Positions 29,126 to 37,057 of a DNA stretch of 64,000 bases are shown here, piece after piece. Position numbers and translations under genes: made by a program. The stretch's first letter is position 1, and every line of letters starts with the position of its first letter. Where the stretch lies: contig JBBIKH010000002.1 of assembly GCA_037445575.1 (NCBI GenBank), positions 1 to 64,000 of the forward strand. Direction: 5' to 3'. The notes under the pieces were generated by a model. It worked only from the letters and a program-made list of their open reading frames with translations. It was not told the origin of the DNA and ran no database searches. The stretch is from Oleimicrobium sp037445575 (lineage in GTDB: Bacteria; Zhuqueibacterota; Zhuqueibacteria; JANLFK01; Oleimicrobiaceae).

Positions 29126-29529
29126 CACCCTGGGATCACCTTGACCCACACCTGCCGGGTGCGTGGGCCGTCGAATTCGCAGAAAAACAGCGACTGCCAG
29201 GTCCCCAACTTCAGGTGGCCGGCTTGAACCAGCACTGTGGCAGATGAGCCGAGCAGCGAGGCTTTGATGTGCGCCGCCGCGTTCCCTTCCATGTGCCGGT
29301 AGTTGTCGGCAAACGGGACCACCTTCTCAAGCTCGGCGATGATGTCACGCCGCACATCAGGATCGGCATTCTCGTTGATCGTCACCGCCGCCGTGGTATG
29401 AGGGACGAAGACCACACACACCCCCTCGCTTACCCCACTGGCAGCCACCGCCTTCTCCACCTGGGCATCGATGTTCACAAACTCGCACCGGGCATTGGTG
29501 CGCAACGAGAACTGGTACAGCTCCGCCAT
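29125..29529 (-). CDS. YjbQ (UPF0047) family protein
   Basis: 134 residues, full length. Conserved family residues are visible: VFVPHTTAAVTINENADPDV, DNYRHMEGNAAAHIKASLLG and LKLGTWQSLFFCEFDGPRTR, including the clustered histidines and Glu that bind metal/phosphate. YjbQ of E. coli has been reported to act as a weak secondary thiamine phosphate synthase, which fits the one-base overlap with thiL, the next enzyme in that pathway. The ATG at 29529 overlaps the previous stop by one base (TGATG). The physiological reaction of the family is still unclear. Confidence 0.88.
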   Translation of the reverse strand: MAELYQFSLRTNARCEFVNIDAQVEKAVAASGVSEGVCVVFVPHTTAAVTINENADPDVRRDIIAELEKVVPFADNYRHMEGNAAAHIKASLLGSSATVLVQAGHLKLGTWQSLFFCEFDGPRTRQVWVKVIPG

Positions 29530-30815
29530 CAGGTCTTCCTCTTTCTCTGCTTTGCTGCCGGGAAAAGTATGTTGTTGAGGATGAGCCGATAACCGGGTGA
29601 ATTCTTGTGCAACGCCAGCTGCGTCGGGGGATCCCCCACGAGGTGCTGGTAGTCCTCCGGGTCGTGCCCTCCCAGGAACGTGAAGGTCCCTTTGCCGACA
29701 TTGCCGTGGATGTACTTGACCTGGTCGGTGCCCTCCGCCTCCGCCAGGATGGTCACCGCCCTTTTGATCAACTCCTTTTTGAAGCCGGTCGTCTGGCCCA
29801 TAAACCCCTTCACCACCGAAACGTGATTCTGCGTGAGCATGCAGGGCACCGGGTCGTATTTGGCGGAAAAGTCAAACAGGGTGAAATAGTCGGCTTCTGC
29901 CCCGCGCAGCACCGGCGCGTAGCTTGGCGGCACATCAATGTCCGAAAACTCGTAAATGAGGGGATTGGTTTCCACCCGGAACCCCTCGAAGGCGACGCAC
30001 TGGGAGTAGTCCAGACGCTGCTGACAATCCACTGCTGGCGGGTCGCCGTCAAAAACAGTGTCCACAATGTCAGTGTTTGCCGCGGCGAGAGCAATGTCGT
30101 ACGAATCCGTGGCCGAACACATGGCGAAGACAAATCCCCCGCGCAGCATGTAATCTTTGATCGCCAACGCCACTGCACGCTTCAGTTCGGAGACCTTGGC
30201 AAAGCCCAGCTTGCTGGCCATTTCACGGTTGAGGGCCACCTCCTGCTGATACCAGGTCGTATTACGATAGCTCGCGTAGAACTTGCCAAATTGTCCTGTG
30301 AAATCCTCATGGTGCAAGTGGAGCCAGTCGTACTTGTCAAGGTCGCCCCGCAGGATCTCCGCGTCCCAGACAACGGTGAAGGGGACCTCCGCGTACTCCA
30401 GCGCTAGCATCACCGCGTCGTCCCACATCTCCTCCTTGGGAGGGGCGTAGATGGCAATGGCGGGGGCTTTTTCCAGCAGCACCACCTCCATATTCTCCGC
30501 CTCGATGGTGTGGTAGATGCTGCTCACCGCAGCCGCGTCAAGGTGGGCGAAACTCACCCCACGTAGGCGCAGCTCCCGCTCTACTGCGGGCGTCTCCCCG
30601 AGGAGGAAGGAACCGCCGCGGTAGTTCAGGAGCCATTCCACATCCATCCCCTGGTCCAAGGCCCAATAGGCGACGCCATAGGCCTTCAGGTGGTCCGTCT
30701 GCGTAAGGTCCATGGGGATAAGAATGCGTTGCGCGGCTACGTCCACCACTGCCAAGAAACAGGCAGCGCTGGTCACCACGGCAATAGCGAAGCGGTGCAC
30801 CGTTGTCCTCCGCAC
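29529..30815 (-). CDS. Conserved exported protein with amidotransferase-like fold
   Basis: 428 residues. A signal peptide spans about 1-28 (FAIAVVTSAACFLAVVDVAA, then QRI). The mature part reads ILIPMDLTQTDHLKAYGVAY, WLLNYRGGSFLL, YDWLHLHHEDFTGQFGKFY and LRGGFVFAMCSATDSYDIAL. I remember close relatives in Bacteroidetes labelled 'asparagine synthetase B', but there is no N-terminal Cys glutaminase domain and no PP-loop, so that label looks wrong. The segment around GGFVFAMCSATDS resembles the nucleophile elbow of class I amidotransferase-like folds, also seen in DUF4159 and in the M14 neighbour. Its stop overlaps the YjbQ-family start. A spacer of 80 bases with an inverted repeat precedes it, so it may head its operon. 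Function unknown. Confidence 0.75.
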   Translation of the reverse strand: MRRTTVHRFAIAVVTSAACFLAVVDVAAQRILIPMDLTQTDHLKAYGVAYWALDQGMDVEWLLNYRGGSFLLGETPAVERELRLRGVSFAHLDAAAVSSIYHTIEAENMEVVLLEKAPAIAIYAPPKEEMWDDAVMLALEYAEVPFTVVWDAEILRGDLDKYDWLHLHHEDFTGQFGKFYASYRNTTWYQQEVALNREMASKLGFAKVSELKRAVALAIKDYMLRGGFVFAMCSATDSYDIALAAANTDIVDTVFDGDPPAVDCQQRLDYSQCVAFEGFRVETNPLIYEFSDIDVPPSYAPVLRGAEADYFTLFDFSAKYDPVPCMLTQNHVSVVKGFMGQTTGFKKELIKRAVTILAEAEGTDQVKYIHGNVGKGTFTFLGGHDPEDYQHLVGDPPTQLALHKNSPGYRLILNNILFPAAKQRKRKT

Positions 30816-30832
30816 CAGACGATTGCTAACAC

Positions 30833-30888
30833 GCGGCCATCATCCCACGGGTACAGAAACCTTCTTCCTCGGGTGGGTGCCTGGCCGC
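30833..30888. promoter_or_regulatory. Nested inverted repeat upstream of the exported-protein gene
   Basis: GCGGCCA (30833-30839) pairs with TGGCCGC (30882-30888), and inside it CCCAC pairs with GTGGG. There is no T tract, so it is not a standard terminator. It lies between the small secretin-like gene's stop (30896) and the next start (30815). It could be an operator, a leader structure or a Rho-independent-like pause. Confidence 0.35.
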
Positions 30889-30895
30889 AGAGACA

Positions 30896-31135
30896 TCACC
30901 GCGGCGGCTTCTCCAGGTCGATGCCCTTGAGAAAGTCCTCGATCTCCTGGAGCGCCCGTGCCTCCATTTCGGGGGCATTCCCACCCGCTTCGTACTTTAC
31001 ACGAAAGGAGATGGCGTTCAGCTTCTTGTCCACGTCCACACCCCAGTTGATGTTGTAGTCCAGCACACCGAGGGCATGGATTCTCTCGAGGGCTTCTTCG
31101 GCCTTGATGTGCTTGAGGTAAAAGGTTCGCACCAT
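30896..31135 (-). CDS. Small protein resembling a free-standing secretin N1-type domain
   Basis: 79 residues, no signal peptide. The pattern FYLKHIKAEEALERIHALGV, then KLNAISFRVKY, then ARALQEIEDFLKGID follows the beta-alpha-beta-beta-alpha layout and key positions of short secretin domains (VFxLKxxxAEE...NxLxV...I..xIxxLD). An isolated cytoplasmic copy is unusual. ATG at 31135 starts three bases after the stop of the TPR gene, so it is part of that operon. Only a partial family resemblance supports this; function unknown. Confidence 0.55.
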   Translation of the reverse strand: MVRTFYLKHIKAEEALERIHALGVLDYNINWGVDVDKKLNAISFRVKYEAGGNAPEMEARALQEIEDFLKGIDLEKPPR

Positions 31136-31138
31136 AGT

Positions 31139-32962
31139 CTACCGGTCTCCTTTTGGCTTCTTCGCCTCTAACTTTCCATCCAATGCACGCAGTCTCTTGC
31201 GCACTTGTTCCACGTACACGCTTGCAGGAAAGGTCACCAGGAGCTCCTCGTACGCTTTGGCGGCCCCGGCCTCGTCGGCGAGGTGCGTCTCCAGGAGTTC
31301 CGCCTTGCTCTTCAGCGCCAGCTCGCGCAACCTGCTATCGAGGAATCCTTTATAGACGCGGTCATATGCCTTGAGCGCCTTGTCGTACATTTCCCCTTCG
31401 GTGTGGATGCTGGCAATCTCCATCCATGCCTCGTCGGCGATCGCCGGCGCAGGCTCCAGCTCGACCAAGCCCTCAAGGAGCTGCAGAGCGCGCTGCTGCT
31501 GCCATTGGCGACGCAACAGGCGCGCCTGGGCGAAGGTCTGTAGCCCGGCGCCGTCATCGCGGTTCTCATTGATAAGGAGCAGTAGTTCCAGCGCATCGTT
31601 CACCACCCTGCCGCTGCCCTGGGCGGCAACTCTGCTCAGGAGCACGGTGGCGCTATCCACATCGCCGGTTAGGAACGCCAGCTCTCCCATTTTGAACTGG
31701 GCCACCTGAGCCGCTTCGTTGTCAGCTGACCCAATGACGCGGGATGCCTGGCGGTACGCTTCCCACGCTCCCGGGATATCCCCCCCGGCCACCCTCGCAT
31801 CGCCCAGCAACACGAGCGCGTTGCTCTGTTCATTGCCAGGTCGACACTCTTCCAGCAGCCTCCTCACGAGCAGCTGACAATTGGCCGGGTCGCGCAAAAA
31901 GCTGAGGTAGATGGAGGCTGCCTCCAGAAGCGCCGCGCACCCTTCCCGGGAACGGGGGTATCGATCCCTGACGGCGAGGAAGCCGTCAATTGCGGCCTGA
32001 TAGCGCTCTGTCTCCTTCAACAGCACCCGCCGGTGGCACTCCGCCCGCCGGGGGAGCGGGCGGGGCGGGGAGCCCGCAAGTATCAGCGCATAGGCCTTTT
32101 CGGCAATGTCGTGGGCCCCCTCTTGTCTGGCAGTCTCCGCGAAGCCGAACAGTTCTGCCCCCAGGGCACCGCGATTGCGCTCCGTCTCGGCCACCAGCCG
32201 ATCGATCTCCACAAAGTTTTCGAAAGCAAGCGGCCACCTGCGGCTTCGTACCCAAAGTGATGCCAGCACACGCCGTAGCTGAAGCTGGTGGGGAGAGGTG
32301 GCCAGCTCCTGCGTGATGACCTCTGCAGCCTCGGCAACCCCTTGCGCATCCGTAGCATATGAACCCACCCGGGACTGCACCACGCCCCACTGTTGCGGGT
32401 TCTCCCGCAGGAAAAGGAGGTTTTCCCGCGTCGCCTCCCGAAAGTTGAGACGGGCTGCGTAGAGGTCGGCAAGCTGGAGGGCGAACAGCGAGGGGCGTCC
32501 CATCCGCTCGCGCGCCTGCCGGTAGACGGCAATGGCCTCATCCAGCAGCCTGTTCTCGGTCAGACTGACGGCCACCAGCTCGTAAGCATTGAGGTTGCGG
32601 GGATGATCCTGCAAGACCTTGTTCCACTCCCGGAGAGCCTCCTTCTCCTGGCCTTTCCGGTAGAGCAGCTCCGCCCAATCTACTTGCGCCTGCAAGTCAC
32701 CCGAGGAAAGCCGGCGTTTGATGACCGCTGCCAGCTCGTCGAGTCGGCCAAGGCGAAGAAGGTTCCGCCGCACGCCCTGGTAGGCCGCCACGTTCTGCGG
32801 ATTTCTGGCATAGAGCGCTCCAAACACCTGCGCCGCGCGCTCGTACTGACCCACTGCCTCGTAATCGTAGGCCAAGCGGAGGCTGTCCGGAAGCTGTGCG
32901 GCCGCGCACAGCCAGCCGAGCGCCATCATCAGAAAGACTACGCAGGCCCGCGTACCCCTCAT
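31139..32962 (-). CDS. Exported TPR-repeat protein
   Basis: 607 residues. A signal peptide spans about 1-22 (ACVVFLMMALGWLCAAAQ). Tetratricopeptide-like repeats start at once (LAYDYEAVGQYERAAQVFGA) and recur to the C-terminus (KALKAYDRVYKGFLDSRLRE, then AGAAKAYEELLVTFPASVYV), giving a superhelical periplasmic scaffold of at least a dozen repeats. The C-terminus is basic (KLEAKKPKGDR). ATG at 32962 overlaps the DUF4175-like stop by four bases (ATGA), so translation is coupled. Probably holds together components of the envelope complex encoded by this operon. Confidence 0.8.
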   Translation of the reverse strand: MRGTRACVVFLMMALGWLCAAAQLPDSLRLAYDYEAVGQYERAAQVFGALYARNPQNVAAYQGVRRNLLRLGRLDELAAVIKRRLSSGDLQAQVDWAELLYRKGQEKEALREWNKVLQDHPRNLNAYELVAVSLTENRLLDEAIAVYRQARERMGRPSLFALQLADLYAARLNFREATRENLLFLRENPQQWGVVQSRVGSYATDAQGVAEAAEVITQELATSPHQLQLRRVLASLWVRSRRWPLAFENFVEIDRLVAETERNRGALGAELFGFAETARQEGAHDIAEKAYALILAGSPPRPLPRRAECHRRVLLKETERYQAAIDGFLAVRDRYPRSREGCAALLEAASIYLSFLRDPANCQLLVRRLLEECRPGNEQSNALVLLGDARVAGGDIPGAWEAYRQASRVIGSADNEAAQVAQFKMGELAFLTGDVDSATVLLSRVAAQGSGRVVNDALELLLLINENRDDGAGLQTFAQARLLRRQWQQQRALQLLEGLVELEPAPAIADEAWMEIASIHTEGEMYDKALKAYDRVYKGFLDSRLRELALKSKAELLETHLADEAGAAKAYEELLVTFPASVYVEQVRKRLRALDGKLEAKKPKGDR

Positions 32963-35900
32963 GGCTTCTCCTTCCGGGCCAGTGCCTCAAAGTAAAGGCG
33001 GATGAGCTCCAGGTAGTCTGGCGTATAGCCCTCTTTCTGCGCGCGGAGCAAATCTTCGGCCAGGCTGCTCTTGGCCGATCCGAGGTCCGGCGGCAGTGGA
33101 CCAGGACTGGCCCTTGGGATATTCTTGCCGGCCTGGGCCTGCCGCTTGCGGCTGAAATCGCGCTCGCGCACTGACCGCTGGCTGTCCAGGAGGCGGGACA
33201 GAATGCGCTTCTGGCGGTCCACCGTGCGCTGGTCAATTCGCTGCCCGGCCAGATCCTTGGCCACCTCTTCCATGTCCTTAGCCACCTGGTCCAGCCGCCC
33301 AAGAATGTCACGGCGCGCGCCCATCTCGCGCTGCAATTCCTCCAAAGACTTGCGGAGGGCCTCCTGTTGGGCGGCCAGTCGCGCCATCGCCGCCTGCTGC
33401 TCCAGAGTGTACTGCCCGCCCATGCCAAGCTCCAGCGTCTGCTGGTTTATGCCCTCCTGAGCCCCGGCCATATTCTGCAAGCGCTGTAGAAAGGTATCGA
33501 AGCCAAGCGCAGAACTGGCCGAGCTCACCTCCTCCATGGCGCGCAATAGCTCGCGCACCCCCTGATTGAGGGCGGCCATGGCCGTTGCTTGTGAGCTGAC
33601 CGAGCCTGCCACGTTGCGCTGTTCCAGCGCAGCCACCGCCTTGGACATGCTCTCGTGCGCTTGCCCCATCGCCGCGCCCATCTGCGGAGAGACGTAAAAG
33701 GTGCGCTTGGCAAGGCTGTAGAGCTGGCTGGCCACGCGTTCCAGGGCAGCGTTGAGGTCGTTTTGCGCCTCGGCCAACTCCGGCAGGCGCGGGCTATCAG
33801 ACCGGGCCTGTTCCGTCGCCTCCAACAGCTGTTCCTGCCACTGCGACAACTGCATCAGGTCGTGAGAACTCTTCTGCAGCGCCTTCAGTACCTCCCGTTT
33901 CTGATTCTGCGCCAGTGCGTTTTGCGCCTCCTGCAGCGTGGATGCCACCTGGTGCAAAAGGCTCGCAGCCTTCTGCCCGCCGGCTTTGGCTCCCCCCATG
34001 TTCTGCTGGCGGAGCATGGTACTGAGCTGCTGCATCTGCGACGCCAGGCCGGCTGAGTCCATCATTGCTGCGGCGCGCTCCACCTCAGAACGCGGCATGT
34101 CTGGGAACTCGGCCATGGCCGTCGAGAGGTCGCGCAGATGCCTGGTCAACGCATCCGTCTGCTCGGCCAGCCTGCGCTGCTCCTCGGCCAGCTGCTTGGC
34201 ATCGGCCGTGGGCTCTCCGGCCCTCTGGGCGATCTCCTCCTGCTGCCGGGCCGCTTCTGCCGCCCGACGAACCGCCTCATCCAGCTTCTGTTCGATTTGC
34301 AACCGCTTTAGCAGGGCGATGGTGCGCTCAATGGACTTGAGAAAATCCTCCTGTGACAGGCTGAACTTCTCCATGGCCTGCCGCAACCTGGCAGGGTCGA
34401 TGTCGCGGAGGGCGCGCTGCAACTCCTCTATCGCCCGCCGCATCTCAGGGGTGGCGACTTCCTCAAAGAGCTGCTGTAACTCCTGGTACTTTTTCAGCGT
34501 CTCCAAGGTCACCAAGTCGTTGCGCTCCATGCGCTCGATCATCTGGTCCAGGCGTTGGCTCAGCTCCTGTAGCTCTTGCTGTAGGCGCTGTTGCGCATCG
34601 ACCGCCTCCTCGACCTGCTTGCGCTCGCCCCAGTCCAATTCCGCGCTCCTCTTGAGCTGCTGCGACAGGCGCTCGAGCCGCTCTTTCAGCTCTTTGCTCT
34701 GCTCGTACACGCTCTCCAGCACCTCGGCCGCCTGCTCCTGGGTCTGCGCAACCTCCTGGTAAATCTCGTAGATCGATGGGAAGCGGACGCGGTACTCTTG
34801 GCTCTGCGCCACCTTTCGCCCGGAGACGATGTCATTGTCCCGCACTTCGGCCAGGTAGATCACTACGTCTTCTGGGATGAGGTTTAGAGTGGAAAGGTCC
34901 CAAAGGTATTCCACGCGCACCTTGTCAGCAGCCGTGCCCAGGGGCAGTTGGATGCTACCACGACCGACCTCCAGCCCGTCGCTGCCGCGCACGTGACGGT
35001 ACTGCAACGCCAGCTGCGAAATGCCAAAATCGTCCTGTGCCTCGATGACAAGCGGCAGACTCATGTCCTCGCCTATGTCCACGTCCATTCCCGGCACCGG
35101 CACGCGCACAAACGGGGCCCGGTCGGCCAATAGGTTCACGCGATACTCGATGGGGTTGGGGTCGGTGCGCCCGGCAAAGTCCACCAGACTGACGTGGTAG
35201 GAGGTCTCCTGGCTCACACGGAAGGCGCCTTCGAGGTTCACGCCGGAGATGCGCATCGGGAACTCGGCGCCGTCGCATAGGTGTAACGCGGCCTTGGTCA
35301 CCGGCTTGTTCACCACAGCCCCCACGGAAACGATCGACCCCTTGAGGGCGAAGACGTCGCCCACGTTTTCATCCAGGAATTGGCTCGGCAGGCCAGTGTA
35401 GGCCGGCGGCTGCACAACCACGCGCAGCGTCCGCACCATTGGCAACTCGATCACCGCAACCCGATACTCCGGACTCTTGCTGCCACCAGCGGCGACGCGG
35501 TAAAAGAGCGTATCGCGGAGGGTCTTGAACTCAAACGAAAAGCTCGCCGGACCATCCTGATGCATGGGTTTGACAATCGGTGTGGCGTTCCCCTCCTCAC
35601 GGTACGCGATCGTAGCACTGCCAACCCTGCGCCCGGTCACCTGGACCGTGATCGTCAGGTCCTGGCCGCGCACCACTTCCGCGTTGCCGGGCGAGACTGC
35701 TAAGGTCAGTGATGGACCCACCACATAGGCAGTGCGCGGGTGAACCAGGCGAACCAGTGCACCTCCAAGTGCCTTGTGGAACAGCCCGAACAGCGCCACA
35801 GTGAGGGCCACAGCCAGCGCGCTCCGCCTCAGCACCCGACGTGCCTGTGCCCAGTCGACCTGTGCGGCAAAGTCCTCGCCCTCCAAGTCCCTCGCCACAC

Positions 35901-36318
35901 GGCGGACCGCTTCCTCGATGAGCTCACTAGAATAGCGCTCCGGATTGTCCTCACGTCGGACGTACAGTTGGAGGGCATGCGCCAACCTCTCGCCCACCTG
36001 CGGATAATGGGCACCCACTTGGTAAGCCAGGCTGATTGTGTCAGGACGGCTGCGTCGCAGTGCCAAATCAGTTAGCGGCCACGCCACCAGCAGCAAGAGG
36101 CTACTGCCCGTCAAGGCAAGGACCAGCGCAACGATCACCGCCCGGTATGCCCCTGGCAATGGCCACATCGCCTCCAGCGCCGCGGCGACTAACAGCAGCG
36201 CCGCGGCCGCGCCGGTCCACAGGCCCACTCCAGAAAGCAGATCCCGCAGCTTTTGTCGCTGCCGGAAGCGGTGCAACCGCGCCAGCAAGGAGCCATATGT
36301 CAGGTCAATGCTGCCCAT
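32959..36318 (-). CDS. DUF4175-like membrane protein with long coiled-coil region
   Basis: 1,119 residues. ATG at 36318, four bases after the DUF4159 stop, is chosen because the family start (YGSLLARLHRFRQRQKLRDL) follows directly; the open frame extends 411 bases further upstream but only as shadow of the previous gene. Membrane segments at about 32-51, 58-82 and 165-185 precede a periplasmic beta-sandwich region (about 200-590; SLTLAVSPGNAEVVRGQDLT) and then about 450 residues of Glu/Gln/Leu-rich coiled coil (LERLSQQLKRSAELDWGERK, LEELQREMGARRDILGRLDQ). This order matches DUF4175 proteins of FCB and alpha-type bacteria, which have no known function. The Gln/Met-rich C-terminal third is probably helical bundles. 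Confidence 0.75.
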   Translation of the reverse strand: MGSIDLTYGSLLARLHRFRQRQKLRDLLSGVGLWTGAAAALLLVAAALEAMWPLPGAYRAVIVALVLALTGSSLLLLVAWPLTDLALRRSRPDTISLAYQVGAHYPQVGERLAHALQLYVRREDNPERYSSELIEEAVRRVARDLEGEDFAAQVDWAQARRVLRRSALAVALTVALFGLFHKALGGALVRLVHPRTAYVVGPSLTLAVSPGNAEVVRGQDLTITVQVTGRRVGSATIAYREEGNATPIVKPMHQDGPASFSFEFKTLRDTLFYRVAAGGSKSPEYRVAVIELPMVRTLRVVVQPPAYTGLPSQFLDENVGDVFALKGSIVSVGAVVNKPVTKAALHLCDGAEFPMRISGVNLEGAFRVSQETSYHVSLVDFAGRTDPNPIEYRVNLLADRAPFVRVPVPGMDVDIGEDMSLPLVIEAQDDFGISQLALQYRHVRGSDGLEVGRGSIQLPLGTAADKVRVEYLWDLSTLNLIPEDVVIYLAEVRDNDIVSGRKVAQSQEYRVRFPSIYEIYQEVAQTQEQAAEVLESVYEQSKELKERLERLSQQLKRSAELDWGERKQVEEAVDAQQRLQQELQELSQRLDQMIERMERNDLVTLETLKKYQELQQLFEEVATPEMRRAIEELQRALRDIDPARLRQAMEKFSLSQEDFLKSIERTIALLKRLQIEQKLDEAVRRAAEAARQQEEIAQRAGEPTADAKQLAEEQRRLAEQTDALTRHLRDLSTAMAEFPDMPRSEVERAAAMMDSAGLASQMQQLSTMLRQQNMGGAKAGGQKAASLLHQVASTLQEAQNALAQNQKREVLKALQKSSHDLMQLSQWQEQLLEATEQARSDSPRLPELAEAQNDLNAALERVASQLYSLAKRTFYVSPQMGAAMGQAHESMSKAVAALEQRNVAGSVSSQATAMAALNQGVRELLRAMEEVSSASSALGFDTFLQRLQNMAGAQEGINQQTLELGMGGQYTLEQQAAMARLAAQQEALRKSLEELQREMGARRDILGRLDQVAKDMEEVAKDLAGQRIDQRTVDRQKRILSRLLDSQRSVRERDFSRKRQAQAGKNIPRASPGPLPPDLGSAKSSLAEDLLRAQKEGYTPDYLELIRLYFEALARKEKP

Positions 36319-36322
36319 GCCG

Positions 36323-37057
36323 CTAGTGGGTAAGAGCGTAGAGCATGATATTTGTGCCCATCTGCAACGCTTCCAGGCGTTTCTCAGGAGGGTCTCCGTG
36401 AACCTCAGGGTCAACCCAGCCATCGGAGATATTGGTCTCGTAGGTGTAATACACCACCAGGCGTCCCTCGTGGAACAACCCAAAGCCTTGCGGCGGTTTG
36501 CCGTCGTGTTCGTGGATCTTGGGTAGCCCCTGCGGGAAGTGGAAGTGCATGTGGTAGATCTCGTGCGAAAAGGGTAGCTCCACCAGGCGTTTGTCCGGGA
36601 AGACCTTGGCCATCTCGCTCCGGAAGAAGCTGTCCATCCCGTAATCGTCATCTGCGTAGAGGAAGCCGCCGTGGGTGAGATAGTGGCGGAGCCGCTCCAC
36701 CTCCTGTGGAGAAAAGACGATTCGCCCATGCCCGGTGAGATAGAGTACCGGGTAGGAGAAGAGCTTTTCGTCCATGATGCTCACCACTACCTGATCGCGA
36801 GCCACCCTCACGTTGGTCTGTTCCCCCATGAATTTGAGCAAATTCGGGATGGCAGATGGGTCGTTGTACCAATCGCCGCCTCCCGCGTAGCGAACGCGGG
36901 CAATGGTGAAGGCCTCACCCTGCGCCAGCGCCGCTAGGCACCAGCCACAGGCCAGCACGCACGCCAGCGGCGCCCACCCCCGGAGCCGAGACACGCGAGG
37001 TGTGCGAGGCTGGTACAAGGCTCTCTGTAGCCTGGGCGTCCGACGGTTCTTGTTCAT
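36323..37057 (-). CDS. DUF4159 exported protein
   Basis: 244 residues. ATG at 37057 overlaps the M14 peptidase stop by four bases (ATGA). A basic leader then a hydrophobic stretch (WAPLACVLACGWCLAALAQG) forms the signal peptide. DUF4159 hallmarks: RVRYAGGGDWYNDPSAIPNL, LYLTGHGRIVFSPQEVERLR, GGFLYADDDYGMDSFFRSEM, and DKRLVELPFSHEIYHMHFHF. The fold is class I amidotransferase-like. DUF4159 genes often accompany MoxR/BatA/DUF4175 sets in FCB bacteria; here only the DUF4175-like partner is adjacent. Extracytoplasmic; substrate unknown. Confidence 0.85.
   Translation of the reverse strand: MNKNRRTPRLQRALYQPRTPRVSRLRGWAPLACVLACGWCLAALAQGEAFTIARVRYAGGGDWYNDPSAIPNLLKFMGEQTNVRVARDQVVVSIMDEKLFSYPVLYLTGHGRIVFSPQEVERLRHYLTHGGFLYADDDYGMDSFFRSEMAKVFPDKRLVELPFSHEIYHMHFHFPQGLPKIHEHDGKPPQGFGLFHEGRLVVYYTYETNISDGWVDPEVHGDPPEKRLEALQMGTNIMLYALTH

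Noticed and set aside
29529..30815. Asparagine synthetase B
   Set aside because: The label exists for relatives as I recall, but there is no glutaminase or ATP-pyrophosphatase domain and the protein has a signal peptide.
36319..36729. N-terminal extension of the DUF4175-like gene
   Set aside because: The frame stays open but overlaps DUF4159 in another frame and reads as low-complexity Arg/Ser/Thr shadow.
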